64,000 nt of DNA from WRGT01 sp942493035 (GTDB taxonomy: Bacteria > Spirochaetota > UBA4802 > UBA5550). The DNA lies in assembly GCA_942493035.1 (NCBI GenBank), contig OW818666.1:3596001-3660000 (forward strand), read 5' to 3'. Shown piece after piece: positions 46,574 to 54,820 of this stretch (the first letter of the stretch is position 1; every line of letters starts with the position of its first letter). The translations under genes were made by a program, and so were the position numbers. The notes under the pieces are model-generated. The model was given only the letters and a program-made list of their open reading frames with translations, was not told the DNA's origin and ran no database searches.

Positions 46574-47152
46574 ATGAACAATTCAGATGATTTCCTGCTG
46601 GAGCGTGTTAGAGATGAGGCTATAATTCAGCTTAAAACAATCAGCGGAAAGACTGCCGCTGATATCGGCGCCGGAACCGGGTTTATGTCCGAAGGGCTCC
46701 TTGACGCGGAACTGAGGGTTATCGCGGTTGAATCGTCTCCGGAACTGGTCGAAATCATGAAGGAAAAATTTGCCGATATAAGAGAATTTAAAGCTATACT
46801 GACAGATCCATCTGTATTAAAGCTCGATGATGATTCTATAGATTACGCCTTTGCAAATATGTACCTTCACAATACAGAGGATCCCCATGCTGCACTGAAA
46901 GAGATTATCCGGATTTTAAAACCGGGGGGAAAGGCTGCGATCACTGATATTATACTTTATCAGAATGAAGAGGCTCAGAAAAAGTATAATCACAGATGGC
47001 CCGGATTTTCGTTTCCCGACCTTTACGACTGGTTTATAAATGCAGAGTTCCGGAATATTTCAATTGAAAAACTGACTCAAAACTGTACATACACAGCAGA
47101 GAATGGTGAAGAGATTAAAATTGAATTATTCATCGCAAGCGGAGAGAAATAG
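46574..47152 (+). CDS. Class I SAM-dependent methyltransferase
   Basis: A 192-residue Rossmann methyltransferase. SAM motif I is AADIGAGTGFMSEGLL; the acidic loop is VIAVESS; motif II/III region is YAFANMYLHNTEDPHAAL with EIIRILKPGGKAAITDI. The pattern resembles the Methyltransf_11/UbiE group, where substrate is set by the variable C-terminal part, so the acceptor cannot be named. GAGG precedes ATG 46574. It is convergent with the PIN-domain gene, separated by only six bases. Confidence 0.88.
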   Translation: MNNSDDFLLERVRDEAIIQLKTISGKTAADIGAGTGFMSEGLLDAELRVIAVESSPELVEIMKEKFADIREFKAILTDPSVLKLDDDSIDYAFANMYLHNTEDPHAALKEIIRILKPGGKAAITDIILYQNEEAQKKYNHRWPGFSFPDLYDWFINAEFRNISIEKLTQNCTYTAENGEEIKIELFIASGEK

Positions 47153-47158
47153 TATTCA

Positions 47159-47662
47159 TCACAGAAAAAAATCTAATTTCTGTTCATCGGCATTTTCCGC
47201 CCAATCGATTATTCCTCCTGAATATCTGCCGTTTCCGATGAGCCATCTCCATGCATCATGGTGTTCCTGATCATTAATCATCTGCTTAAAATGCAAAATT
47301 TTAACAGCAAGCAGGGCGTTCATGTATGGAATATTATTGTCTCTGCAGAATGCGCTCCCGTTACCATCATCGATAATTATAAAATCCCCATTACCTTCGT
47401 TGAACAGAGTAACTACTTCTCTCTCTCCTGCATGGAGTGACCTGGTGAACTTCTCAGCCGGAACACCATGAGTCTTTAATATTTTTATATCACCTGAAAC
47501 ACAAAGTGATGAAAAATAATCTGCTCCATAGTGTCCCGGAACTGTAAGTTCCGAAAATACTGCACCGGGTATTACAGTTGTATAACATCTGAGCAGAGCC
47601 GGAATAGCACCGCATCTATAAAGAAGTATTGCCGAGGATGAATCTATTATAATAGTTTTCAT
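47159..47662 (-). CDS. PIN-domain-like protein, orphan
   Basis: A 167-residue protein matching the PIN nuclease fold of the DUF3368-like type: IIIDSSSAILL (first Asp), VIPGAVFSELT (Glu), GEREVVTLFNEG, and FIIIDDGNGS with the Asp pair, then NALLAVKIL. The acidic residues for metal binding are present. PIN toxins normally pair with a small antitoxin, but no antitoxin gene adjoins it (the upstream gap is empty and the other neighbour is convergent). It may be a solitary RNase or a decayed toxin module. Confidence 0.65.
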   Translation of the reverse strand: MKTIIIDSSSAILLYRCGAIPALLRCYTTVIPGAVFSELTVPGHYGADYFSSLCVSGDIKILKTHGVPAEKFTRSLHAGEREVVTLFNEGNGDFIIIDDGNGSAFCRDNNIPYMNALLAVKILHFKQMINDQEHHDAWRWLIGNGRYSGGIIDWAENADEQKLDFFL

Positions 47663-47691
47663 AAACGTCTGCTATAAATATTTAATCAAAG

Positions 47692-48783
47692 TTAAAATGC
47701 AAGCTGAACACCCGCGATCGGACCAAAAAAATAATCGCTCATCAGAACCTCCACTGTTCCTGAGTTATTCCCCACCGAATCTGAAGAAGTGAAAGCTGTA
47801 TCACCCTTTCCCTTCAGCACCTGAAACACTCCGCGAAATCCCAGATAAAAAGATCCTCTTACTGAACTGCTCACAACCGGAATAAGAATCTTCAGCCCCA
47901 GATCATAACCAAAACCGTACACATTTATACTTTTTAAAAAATCATTCTCAAGCGTACCTTTTCCGACGTATATCTGACTCCACCCTTCCAAATAACGGAA
48001 ATCATCACTTTCTCCGGGCCAGTTCAGAAATGTCAGTGCCAGATATGTCCCTCTAAAATTTGATGTAAAAGTATATACAGAAATTCCATCACTTGAACTG
48101 TCTGATGTAAAGTTGTAGTTAACGGGTGTAGTATAATTCATGAACTTAACTCCGGCAGCAATTGCACCTCCGCCGCCGTCAAAGGTAGTCCCTCCGCAGC
48201 TGTCACCGAGATTCAATACAAGCCGGGCATCATATATCTGAAAATTAGTGTTCCACACAAAAACGTCGCCTTTTGAATAATATCTGTTATCTATTATAAA
48301 CGATTCACCGCTCTGCATCTCCTCAACAAGATCATGATCGCTAAGGTCTCCCAGATCATATCCGGCTTTCCCCTTGAAAGAGCCGTAAGTAAAAATCCCT
48401 TCAAAAATAAAGTAATCGCCAAACTCCCTTCTAAAAAGAGCCATAATCTGCTTCATGGTTTCTGTATTATTTTTACCGACCCTCTCCTGCGCCTCCATTT
48501 CAAAATTTTCAAAAAACTTATCAGCTACATAATCAACAGCAAAATGGTTTTCATCTTCTTCACCAAAATTCATTGCAAACTTTACCTCTTTAAGCAGCGA
48601 GGGAGCTATTGAAATATCAAGCTCCTTCCCTGTAGTCAGGTTCGCTGATGAAGGAAACCAGAATGTATACCAGAATCCGAATTCGAGCTCACCCATATAC
48701 TTCTCCTCAGAACTCAATGGGCTGTATAAAACAGAAGTAATCAGAAACATAACAGAAAAGATTAAGCGTAATATATTTTTCAT
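47692..48783 (-). CDS. Outer-membrane beta-barrel protein, unknown function
   Basis: A 363-residue protein with a signal peptide (about residues 1-24) and a mature part rich in alternating aromatic/Gly strands. It ends in F (GVQLAF), as outer-membrane barrels do. Regions GYDLGLKILIPV and GSFYLGFRGVFQV look like transmembrane strands. No channel or receptor family is recognised. Last gene of the minus-strand envelope run; only 21 bases separate it from the lipoprotein gene upstream, so they are probably co-transcribed. Confidence 0.7.
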   Translation of the reverse strand: MKNILRLIFSVMFLITSVLYSPLSSEEKYMGELEFGFWYTFWFPSSANLTTGKELDISIAPSLLKEVKFAMNFGEEDENHFAVDYVADKFFENFEMEAQERVGKNNTETMKQIMALFRREFGDYFIFEGIFTYGSFKGKAGYDLGDLSDHDLVEEMQSGESFIIDNRYYSKGDVFVWNTNFQIYDARLVLNLGDSCGGTTFDGGGGAIAAGVKFMNYTTPVNYNFTSDSSSDGISVYTFTSNFRGTYLALTFLNWPGESDDFRYLEGWSQIYVGKGTLENDFLKSINVYGFGYDLGLKILIPVVSSSVRGSFYLGFRGVFQVLKGKGDTAFTSSDSVGNNSGTVEVLMSDYFFGPIAGVQLAF

Positions 48784-48804
48784 AAAAGTACCCCGGGATT
48801 ATGA

Positions 48805-49401
48805 TTATTGAATTTCTTCAGAGAAAATATAACTGATATTATTGATTTCCAGATTCCCCTCATACAAATAGACCGTAGGATAAGAACCGGTAACCGTAGT
48901 CCTGGTGTAGTTAAAGTTATAATTATACATCCTTCCGCTGCTGTAAACAGTTGTATAACCGGTAAATTTATCTATCATAGCCGGTGTATTAATACTCCCG
49001 TTATATTCAATATATGAAGAGCTCCTCTCCCATGTGATCTTTCCATCAAAAGTCCCCTTATAATAATCCGACCCGGTCCAATCGGTAAGAGTAATTGTTA
49101 CATCAGCTTCAAGAGTGTCACCGATTGAATTTTTTTTCACACTTCCCTGAAATCGTGCTGATTCAGCAGAAGTCAGATCCCCATCGAATTCCGGATAACA
49201 GCCCGATGCACCGGGCATTCCGCAATATAAATCTGCCAGTGTATCAACAACCTCCCTCTCATGGCCCTCCAATAATTCTAAAAAATTTCCATCAGGCATA
49301 CCTGAAACCTCTACCGATACCTGCTCCGGTTCTGCACAGAAAAAAAATATAAAAATTACAGGGATAAAAAAACAGTATCCTATCTTATTCTTAATAATCA
49401 T
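48805..49401 (-). CDS. Lipoprotein of unknown function
   Basis: A 198-residue protein with a hydrophobic leader ending FFFCAE, an unusual lipobox with Phe at -1, as tolerated in spirochaete-like relaxed lipoboxes. The mature part is strand-rich (DGKITWERSSSYIEYNGSI, YNYNFNYTRTTVTGSY), with no known domain. A GAGAGG site precedes ATG 49401. It is placed between the unknown secreted protein at 49454 and the barrel at 47692. Confidence 0.65.
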   Translation of the reverse strand: MIIKNKIGYCFFIPVIFIFFFCAEPEQVSVEVSGMPDGNFLELLEGHEREVVDTLADLYCGMPGASGCYPEFDGDLTSAESARFQGSVKKNSIGDTLEADVTITLTDWTGSDYYKGTFDGKITWERSSSYIEYNGSINTPAMIDKFTGYTTVYSSGRMYNYNFNYTRTTVTGSYPTVYLYEGNLEINNISYIFSEEIQ

Positions 49402-49453
49402 TTTTTACCTCTCTTTTAAAAAACGCTTTTTTAGACCTATCAATATATTCCAG

Positions 49454-50722
49454 CTACTCCATCATTTCATCTCTGGTTTTCAGAATGTCTTCACCTGTCA
49501 TGTCGGGGATCAGATTCATATTTTTTTCCAGATGATATATTTTATAGAGCGAAGCAGCGTTGTTTCTAAGGATAGATATATCGTATGCCTCTTTCAGGTA
49601 AACACCGGGGAACTCGGGGAGATATTTGAAAGCATGTAAATTGGAATAGAAATCGGCCATATGGTACATCAGCCAGGGGTCACGGTTAAACCGAGCGATA
49701 TCATGAACTTTAGGGAGTATATCCTTCATTTCAGCAAAATGAATTCCTGTGAGATATCTGATTTTAGCAAGCTGGAGCAGTCTGTACCCGTCATGATTTC
49801 GCACTGCATCATCATACATCTTTTTAAGTGCCGGTTCATCTTTAATATTTCCAGGGTAATCTTTCCATTCAAAAGGGCTTGTGTGTACCACTCTGTCAGG
49901 ATCAGGATTATCATAAGGATTAGGATAAGGTTTATTTCCGGGATTTCCGGCAAAGAGAACTTTTTTATCAAGCTTTTTATTTTTCCTTTCCTCACGCTGT
50001 GCATCGGCTTCATTCTGTTTTTTCTTATCAGCGGCTATTTTATCATCACGCTCTTTCATCAGCCCGGTTACCCTTTTTTCCATCTCCAGCACATCCGGCG
50101 TCACTGCAATATTAAGATTCTTCTCAATCTCAATGGCCAGCTTAACCTGTGAAAGAGCAGCTTCATAATTATGCTGTGCTATATAGGCTTCACCCTTATC
50201 CAGAAGTATTCGTATTGAATCTTTTATAAACTGCTTTCTCTCACCCTCTGTTACAAGTTCCTTGCGGGAGGAATTCTCTTTATTGCTCTGTGAAGATGAT
50301 GAATCTCTCTTCTCTAAATCTGCTCTCAGTGCTCCCTCCTCTCTGAGATAAGATCTGACAGCATCATCCATGACATAGCGGATTGCTTCAGACTGATTAA
50401 ACGCATCTGCTATAAAATAGTTTCCATGACTGATACAAGTAACATCATAGTATTCTTTAATCCATAGATATTGTCTATTCAATACTAAAAACTGCATATT
50501 TGAACCATTGTAGTTTATATGCGAAAGGACAAGGTTGGCATTAATTGCGGGAAGCCCCTTGCGCTCAATAGTAAATTTTCTCTGGATGCAGAAGTGCGGA
50601 CAGTAACCGGAAATACTCTCCCAATCTCCCATCCATTTGTATAAAGTCTTGTCCTGGGGGTGAAGCGGATTACTGCAGAAAAAGAGTGAGATTAGAATTA
50701 AACATTTAATAATTTTTTTCAT
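49454..50722 (-). CDS. Secreted protein with central charged coiled coil
   Basis: A 422-residue protein with a short hydrophobic leader (ISLFFCSNP may be a relaxed lipobox). The centre (about 125-245) is helical and charged, ERKQFIKDSIRILLD and LMKERDDKIAADKKKQ, with a TPR-like AYIAQHNYEAALSQVKLAIEIEK segment. The N-terminal part has ESISGYCPHFCIQRK. The last 170 residues are unassigned. AGGTT precedes ATG 50722. Precursor of the two genes downstream on the same strand; probably periplasmic. Function unknown. Confidence 0.6.
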   Translation of the reverse strand: MKKIIKCLILISLFFCSNPLHPQDKTLYKWMGDWESISGYCPHFCIQRKFTIERKGLPAINANLVLSHINYNGSNMQFLVLNRQYLWIKEYYDVTCISHGNYFIADAFNQSEAIRYVMDDAVRSYLREEGALRADLEKRDSSSSQSNKENSSRKELVTEGERKQFIKDSIRILLDKGEAYIAQHNYEAALSQVKLAIEIEKNLNIAVTPDVLEMEKRVTGLMKERDDKIAADKKKQNEADAQREERKNKKLDKKVLFAGNPGNKPYPNPYDNPDPDRVVHTSPFEWKDYPGNIKDEPALKKMYDDAVRNHDGYRLLQLAKIRYLTGIHFAEMKDILPKVHDIARFNRDPWLMYHMADFYSNLHAFKYLPEFPGVYLKEAYDISILRNNAASLYKIYHLEKNMNLIPDMTGEDILKTRDEMME

Positions 50723-50761
50723 TTGCTAACCTATAAGATGCTGAAATTATTAATAAAACTC

Positions 50762-50880
50762 AGTAATTATTCCTAAATATAATTTTTAGTATAAAAAACA
50801 CAAATTATATATCCCCGCCGCCTTCGGCGGCGGGGATGATAGAGCTTTTTTAAATTTAGAAAAGTTAAGGAATAAATAGT
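50762..50880. repeat. MITE-like hairpin element, copy 4
   Basis: About 119 bp, same orientation as copy 1. It starts AGTAATTATTCCTAAATATAA and ends TTAAGGAATAAATAGT. Core GCCGCC-TTCG-GCGGC is perfect. It lies in the gap between the secreted protein at 49454-50722 and the nucleotidase-like gene. Confidence 0.85.
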
Positions 50881-51011
50881 AAATAAAACTTAACAATTAA
50901 AATAAAATATTCAGAAAGATATCTGAAAACCCTGTTGTTGATACATTATGATTTTATGAGATGATTTAGAATTATGAAAAGTCAATCACTTAAACATTAA
51001 GTGTAAAGCTG

Positions 51012-51082
51012 AATTGCTCATAAATTGATGATATTCTATCTCCGGGACGGATGACAATTTTACCATCGGTTTATGAGTAATT
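51012..51082. repeat. AATTGCTCATAAA inverted repeat
   Basis: AATTGCTCATAAA (51012-51024) and TTTATGAGTAATT (51070-51082) pair with one mismatch, and the next bases (TTGATG/CATCGG) are weakly complementary. Same family as 16974-17029. Confidence 0.7.
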
Positions 51083-51137
51083 ATGTAAAGGGGATGTCGG
51101 AATATAATTATAAGCAGCTGAAACGAAAAAATTATAT

Positions 51138-53291
51138 TTAAAACAGTTTAAAATCAGTTTTTAAATCGATAGAAACAAGAGTCTGAGAATATTTATAATA
51201 CTCCTCCAGATCACTGGTGTAAAGATAAAACCATTTGTATTTCAGTGATACTCCAAGGAGAGTGTTGATTTTATATGAGAACTCGTTTGTAATCTCTGTA
51301 CGTGCTTTCAGTTCACCGGAACTGTTTCTGTTGAATGAAATAAATGAGTCTAATTTAAATATATATGTAAGTTCATCAGTAAATGGAAATTTTGCATTTA
51401 ACAAAGTTTCAAAACCGTAGAGTTTCGGATTCTCCGGGTCCTGTATCTGCTGCTCAAAACCGGCACCGATCTTCCCGGTAACCATCTCGGTAGTCAGAGA
51501 GAATCCTGCAGTCTCTCTTATAAGCACAGGTCTTCCATCGACCTCAATTACCACTGTATCAAACTGGGATTTGTGATAAGGTTTAACATAATCATTCAGG
51601 TTAAAACTATACAGCAGTGATCCGCGAAACAGGTTCTGCAGATAGACTTCATCAAGTTTTATGTAATATATATATGGTGTAAGAACAATATTATGATCCG
51701 CATTATATAATGTAATATTTATAGTATCCTCCATACCCCATCTGCGGTATGTCATCTCCGGTTTACCCGGAGGGGTGGTGATACTATCTCCTCTCTCTAC
51801 AACTGACCTGTCATAAAAATTAGAAATTGAAATATCAATGAGCATCCTGAATCTATCATCAAGATAATCAAAATCAACCGATGTAAGACTCTTATCTGTT
51901 TTAAGATCATCCTCTAACTCGCTCTGCAGAGTTTCCCATGTGTTGACGTAGTCTATATGTTTTCTCAGTATCCGCGAAATTCTGTCGTACGTGTACTGTG
52001 TTGAACTTATACTATATGTCCTTGCATCGGATACAGTGTAATTCTGTACTCTCCCCTCTTTCAGGCCCGCTATTACAAGATCGCTCCCGTTCTCATCAAT
52101 TTTTTTCAGATCGGCTCCACTTAGTCTGTAATTAAAAACAGGATAATCATCATTCACCAGAGTCAGAATTGTAGAGTAGTAAAGAGAGCCGGATAGAGTC
52201 TGCTGCAGTATAGAATTCTTTTCAATTATTCCAATTTCACTTCTGTATCTGTGCCTCAGCATATTTGCAACTGATTCATCAGTTACCGGTGTTTCCGGAA
52301 TATTGTCCGCTATCACGCGGCTGTTCTCCCCTCTGAATTTTTCTTTCCAGAGAGCGAGCCTGTTTGCAAACTCTGTATATGCCGGATAAGATGTTTTATA
52401 TTCATCCGGTTTATTAAAATTCATGGATTTTATTTCAATGCCTTCACCAAGATCAAGTTCCAGTCTGTAGTAACCATCGTTCTTCAGCAACGCTACAACA
52501 GATCTCCCCCACTGAAGATCAACACGGGATGCCGGTATAGAAAAAAAACTCCCGGTTGAATCACCTCCGCTTATAATGAGATTTACTTCCGGAATCTCCT
52601 GCATCAGTTCAATATTGTTTCTATATGAAAGCCCTGATAAAAGTATAATATTATCACAGCCATCTCCCTTTAGCTCCTCAGCTCTCTCTTTTATAGTTTC
52701 CTGGTATTTTCTGAAAGATATATTAAGAACTTTTTTGTCTGCAATGTCAAAAAGCCCGTCCGCAGATGATACTCCGATAATCCCTATTTTTCTCTTTGCA
52801 TGATTTAAAATTATATATGGAGTGAACACCGGCTCATTATCACTGGTGATATTTGCAGAAAGCATCTTTGTAGTTTTGCCATCCGAGAGAAACTTCAGAT
52901 TGGTCAGACCTAAACTTATATCCCTTGAAGATATAAGTGTAGCCCTGCAGTCAAAAAAAGTGAAAAAATCCATCATCACCGAACCGTAGCTGTATCGCGA
53001 AAGTGCACCGGGATAAAACGCGTTCCCCAGATCAAGATAAATATCATAACCACGCCCCTCTCTCTCTTTGATTAACGACTGGGCAAGAAGGAGCATGGAA
53101 TCGGATTTATCCTGATTTAAAGACTCTTCAGAAAAACGCCCCTGCAGATTTGATGTAAGTAAAAGAGTGAGGCCTGTCTCTGCATGAAGGGGAATATATG
53201 AATAGAACTGAAATGAAATTGTAAGTATTGTTATAAATAACAGAAGTCGATTAAAAGGGGTTACCGTATTTGCGGATTTAAAAATCATCAT
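51138..53291 (-). CDS. 5'-nucleotidase-like pseudoenzyme fused to an outer-membrane beta-barrel
   Basis: A 717-residue envelope protein with an N-terminal signal. Residues about 35-420 follow the UshA/5'-nucleotidase layout, but each metal-binding motif is changed: the D-x-H block reads TSNLQGRF, GD reads LGNAFYPG, GNHE reads SSRDIS, and the two later His motifs read LSGLSYRN and GGDSTGSF. The last 250 residues (from about ISISNFYDRSVV) look like antiparallel barrel strands ending in FKLF, an outer-membrane terminus. I infer a surface-anchored binding protein without hydrolase activity. Its ATG 53291 overlaps the preceding stop by four bases. Confidence 0.7.
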   Translation of the reverse strand: MMIFKSANTVTPFNRLLLFITILTISFQFYSYIPLHAETGLTLLLTSNLQGRFSEESLNQDKSDSMLLLAQSLIKEREGRGYDIYLDLGNAFYPGALSRYSYGSVMMDFFTFFDCRATLISSRDISLGLTNLKFLSDGKTTKMLSANITSDNEPVFTPYIILNHAKRKIGIIGVSSADGLFDIADKKVLNISFRKYQETIKERAEELKGDGCDNIILLSGLSYRNNIELMQEIPEVNLIISGGDSTGSFFSIPASRVDLQWGRSVVALLKNDGYYRLELDLGEGIEIKSMNFNKPDEYKTSYPAYTEFANRLALWKEKFRGENSRVIADNIPETPVTDESVANMLRHRYRSEIGIIEKNSILQQTLSGSLYYSTILTLVNDDYPVFNYRLSGADLKKIDENGSDLVIAGLKEGRVQNYTVSDARTYSISSTQYTYDRISRILRKHIDYVNTWETLQSELEDDLKTDKSLTSVDFDYLDDRFRMLIDISISNFYDRSVVERGDSITTPPGKPEMTYRRWGMEDTINITLYNADHNIVLTPYIYYIKLDEVYLQNLFRGSLLYSFNLNDYVKPYHKSQFDTVVIEVDGRPVLIRETAGFSLTTEMVTGKIGAGFEQQIQDPENPKLYGFETLLNAKFPFTDELTYIFKLDSFISFNRNSSGELKARTEITNEFSYKINTLLGVSLKYKWFYLYTSDLEEYYKYSQTLVSIDLKTDFKLF

Positions 53292-54061
53292 GGAGTTCCT
53301 GTATTCATTTCACTGGAGCCCTCCTTTTTCACTCCGGCAGATCCGGCAAGGGACTCAATCTTCTGTTTTAATTCCAGGTTAATCTCTTCCTGTTTAACTA
53401 GTTCGGCTTTAGCTGATTTATAATTTGCTTCGGATTCTATAAGCTTTGATCTAAGGGATTCCATATCCATCACTGATGTAAGCATATCTTTTTTCAACTG
53501 AGCAAGCTGCTTCTGATACTCCTGCTCTTTTGATGAGAAGGCTGTTTCAATCGCCGCTCGGTCATTGTTGAATTTTTCTTCCTGGTTCCTGATATTCTCA
53601 TTGAGCCTGGTTATCTCTTTTGTCATCCGCTCTTCAATGTCTTTATTGATTTCAGTGAGTTCCTTAATTTTTATAGAACTCTCATGAATGAACATCAGAT
53701 TTTTTTTATTGAGATTGTCATATTTTTCATTAAGGAGCGCAACATCCTGTTCATGTTTTTTATTCAGTGATTCAATCTCCGATTCTAGAAGTTTAACCTT
53801 TGCCTTCAGTTTCCCGGTTTCACTTTTATACTGAATATTCTCCTCTTTAAGTATACTGTTTTCTCTTACTGCAAGAGTAATAGACTGCTTCATAATACGA
53901 TTTTCAGCTTTTACCTGTTCAAGGGCATTCACGTCGGGATAAAAGTCGAGCGAAGTACAGGAACTAAAAAGAGCCGTGCAGATATAAACTGCCGGTAACA
54001 GATTTGCCTTAACTTTTATGAATGTAATGATTCTATTATTTTTTATATTTATCATTGCCAT
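53288..54061 (-). CDS. Coiled-coil lipoprotein
   Basis: A 257-residue lipoprotein; the leader ends ALFSSC, with TS after the Cys. Nearly the whole mature part (about 45-240) is a heptad-rich coiled coil (NSILKEENIQYKSETGKLKAK, TRLNENIRNQEEKF, LKQKIESL). It resembles periplasmic spacers or scaffold proteins. The stop overlaps the ATG of the nucleotidase-like barrel gene (ATGA), so the two are translated together, and I infer that they form one complex. The start may be ATG 54061 or ATG 54055. Confidence 0.8.
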   Translation of the reverse strand: MAMINIKNNRIITFIKVKANLLPAVYICTALFSSCTSLDFYPDVNALEQVKAENRIMKQSITLAVRENSILKEENIQYKSETGKLKAKVKLLESEIESLNKKHEQDVALLNEKYDNLNKKNLMFIHESSIKIKELTEINKDIEERMTKEITRLNENIRNQEEKFNNDRAAIETAFSSKEQEYQKQLAQLKKDMLTSVMDMESLRSKLIESEANYKSAKAELVKQEEINLELKQKIESLAGSAGVKKEGSSEMNTGTP

Positions 54062-54097
54062 TTTTCGTATCTACTTATAAACAGTGGTATTTTATCT

Positions 54098-54120
54098 CCG
54101 CCGCGCCTGTGGCGCGGCGG
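54098..54120. repeat. CCGCCGCGCC hairpin
   Basis: CCGCCGCGCC (54098-54107) pairs perfectly with GGCGCGGCGG (54111-54120) around TGT. It lies directly upstream of the coiled-coil lipoprotein gene (minus), between it and the DUF2917-like gene. Confidence 0.75.
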
Positions 54121-54213
54121 AATCTGAAACAACTAAATCACAGGAAAACTATATATATCACAGGTAATGTCAAGCATTATAAACACCTATCTATATGCTC
54201 TCTGATAGTATCT

Positions 54214-54573
54214 CTATCTTGTGATATTATGAATAGAGTCACCGAAGACCGATTGATTCTCTTCATTTTTTAACCACGATAAAACCGCTTTTAAACTCTT
54301 GCGAATCAGTAAATCAGGAATATCCTTTACCCGCGGAATTAATATACTTACTGTTACACTCATCAGTGCACCGGTCATGGCTGTCACGCAAAGTATGCCT
54401 TCAGTTTTTAACGAGATTTCATCACCGGCATGGAGAAGAACATCACCACTCCCCGGCCAGGTAATCCAGAGGATACCCCTTACACATCTGATGTTGAACT
54501 GACCTCTGCTGAATGACTCTTTACAGCCCTTCTCAATAAGATAATTCTCTTCTCTAATTTTATTCCAATTCAT
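54214..54573 (-). CDS. DUF2917-like protein
   Basis: A 119-residue protein that resembles the DUF2917 family: strand-rich with a RCVRGILWITWPGSGDVLLHAGDEISL block, where G-x-LW-x-T-x-P-G-S-x-D and the AGDE words are characteristic. No signal peptide. ATG 54573 with TGGGG upstream is preferred to the start at 54606. The function is unknown; family members are often found with MocR-type regulators or transporters. It is divergent from the MocR regulator at 54821, which lies 247 bases away. Confidence 0.6.
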   Translation of the reverse strand: MNWNKIREENYLIEKGCKESFSRGQFNIRCVRGILWITWPGSGDVLLHAGDEISLKTEGILCVTAMTGALMSVTVSILIPRVKDIPDLLIRKSLKAVLSWLKNEENQSVFGDSIHNITR

Positions 54574-54820
54574 AAAATATACCCCACGCATTTTTTTAAA
54601 TAACAAGTAAGTGCTAAGTTTAACAAAACTTCGCCGCCTGCCTGTGAGTTAATTTTTTATTTAAAATAGAATAAAATAGTTTTAATTTACAGCGCCAGTT
54701 GTAGGATTAATTACGATTACAGGGTAACGATTTGTATTACTGTATCCCTCTATTTTGATGAAACTGTATCTGTATTTATTTATACGTTATTATAAACCTT
54801 TTACATATGAGGTTATCCCG

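Noticed and set aside
49661..50152. Hydrophobic plus-strand frame of 163 codons
   Set aside because: Low-complexity Ile/Phe-rich shadow of the Lys/Asp-rich coiled coil in the real minus-strand gene.
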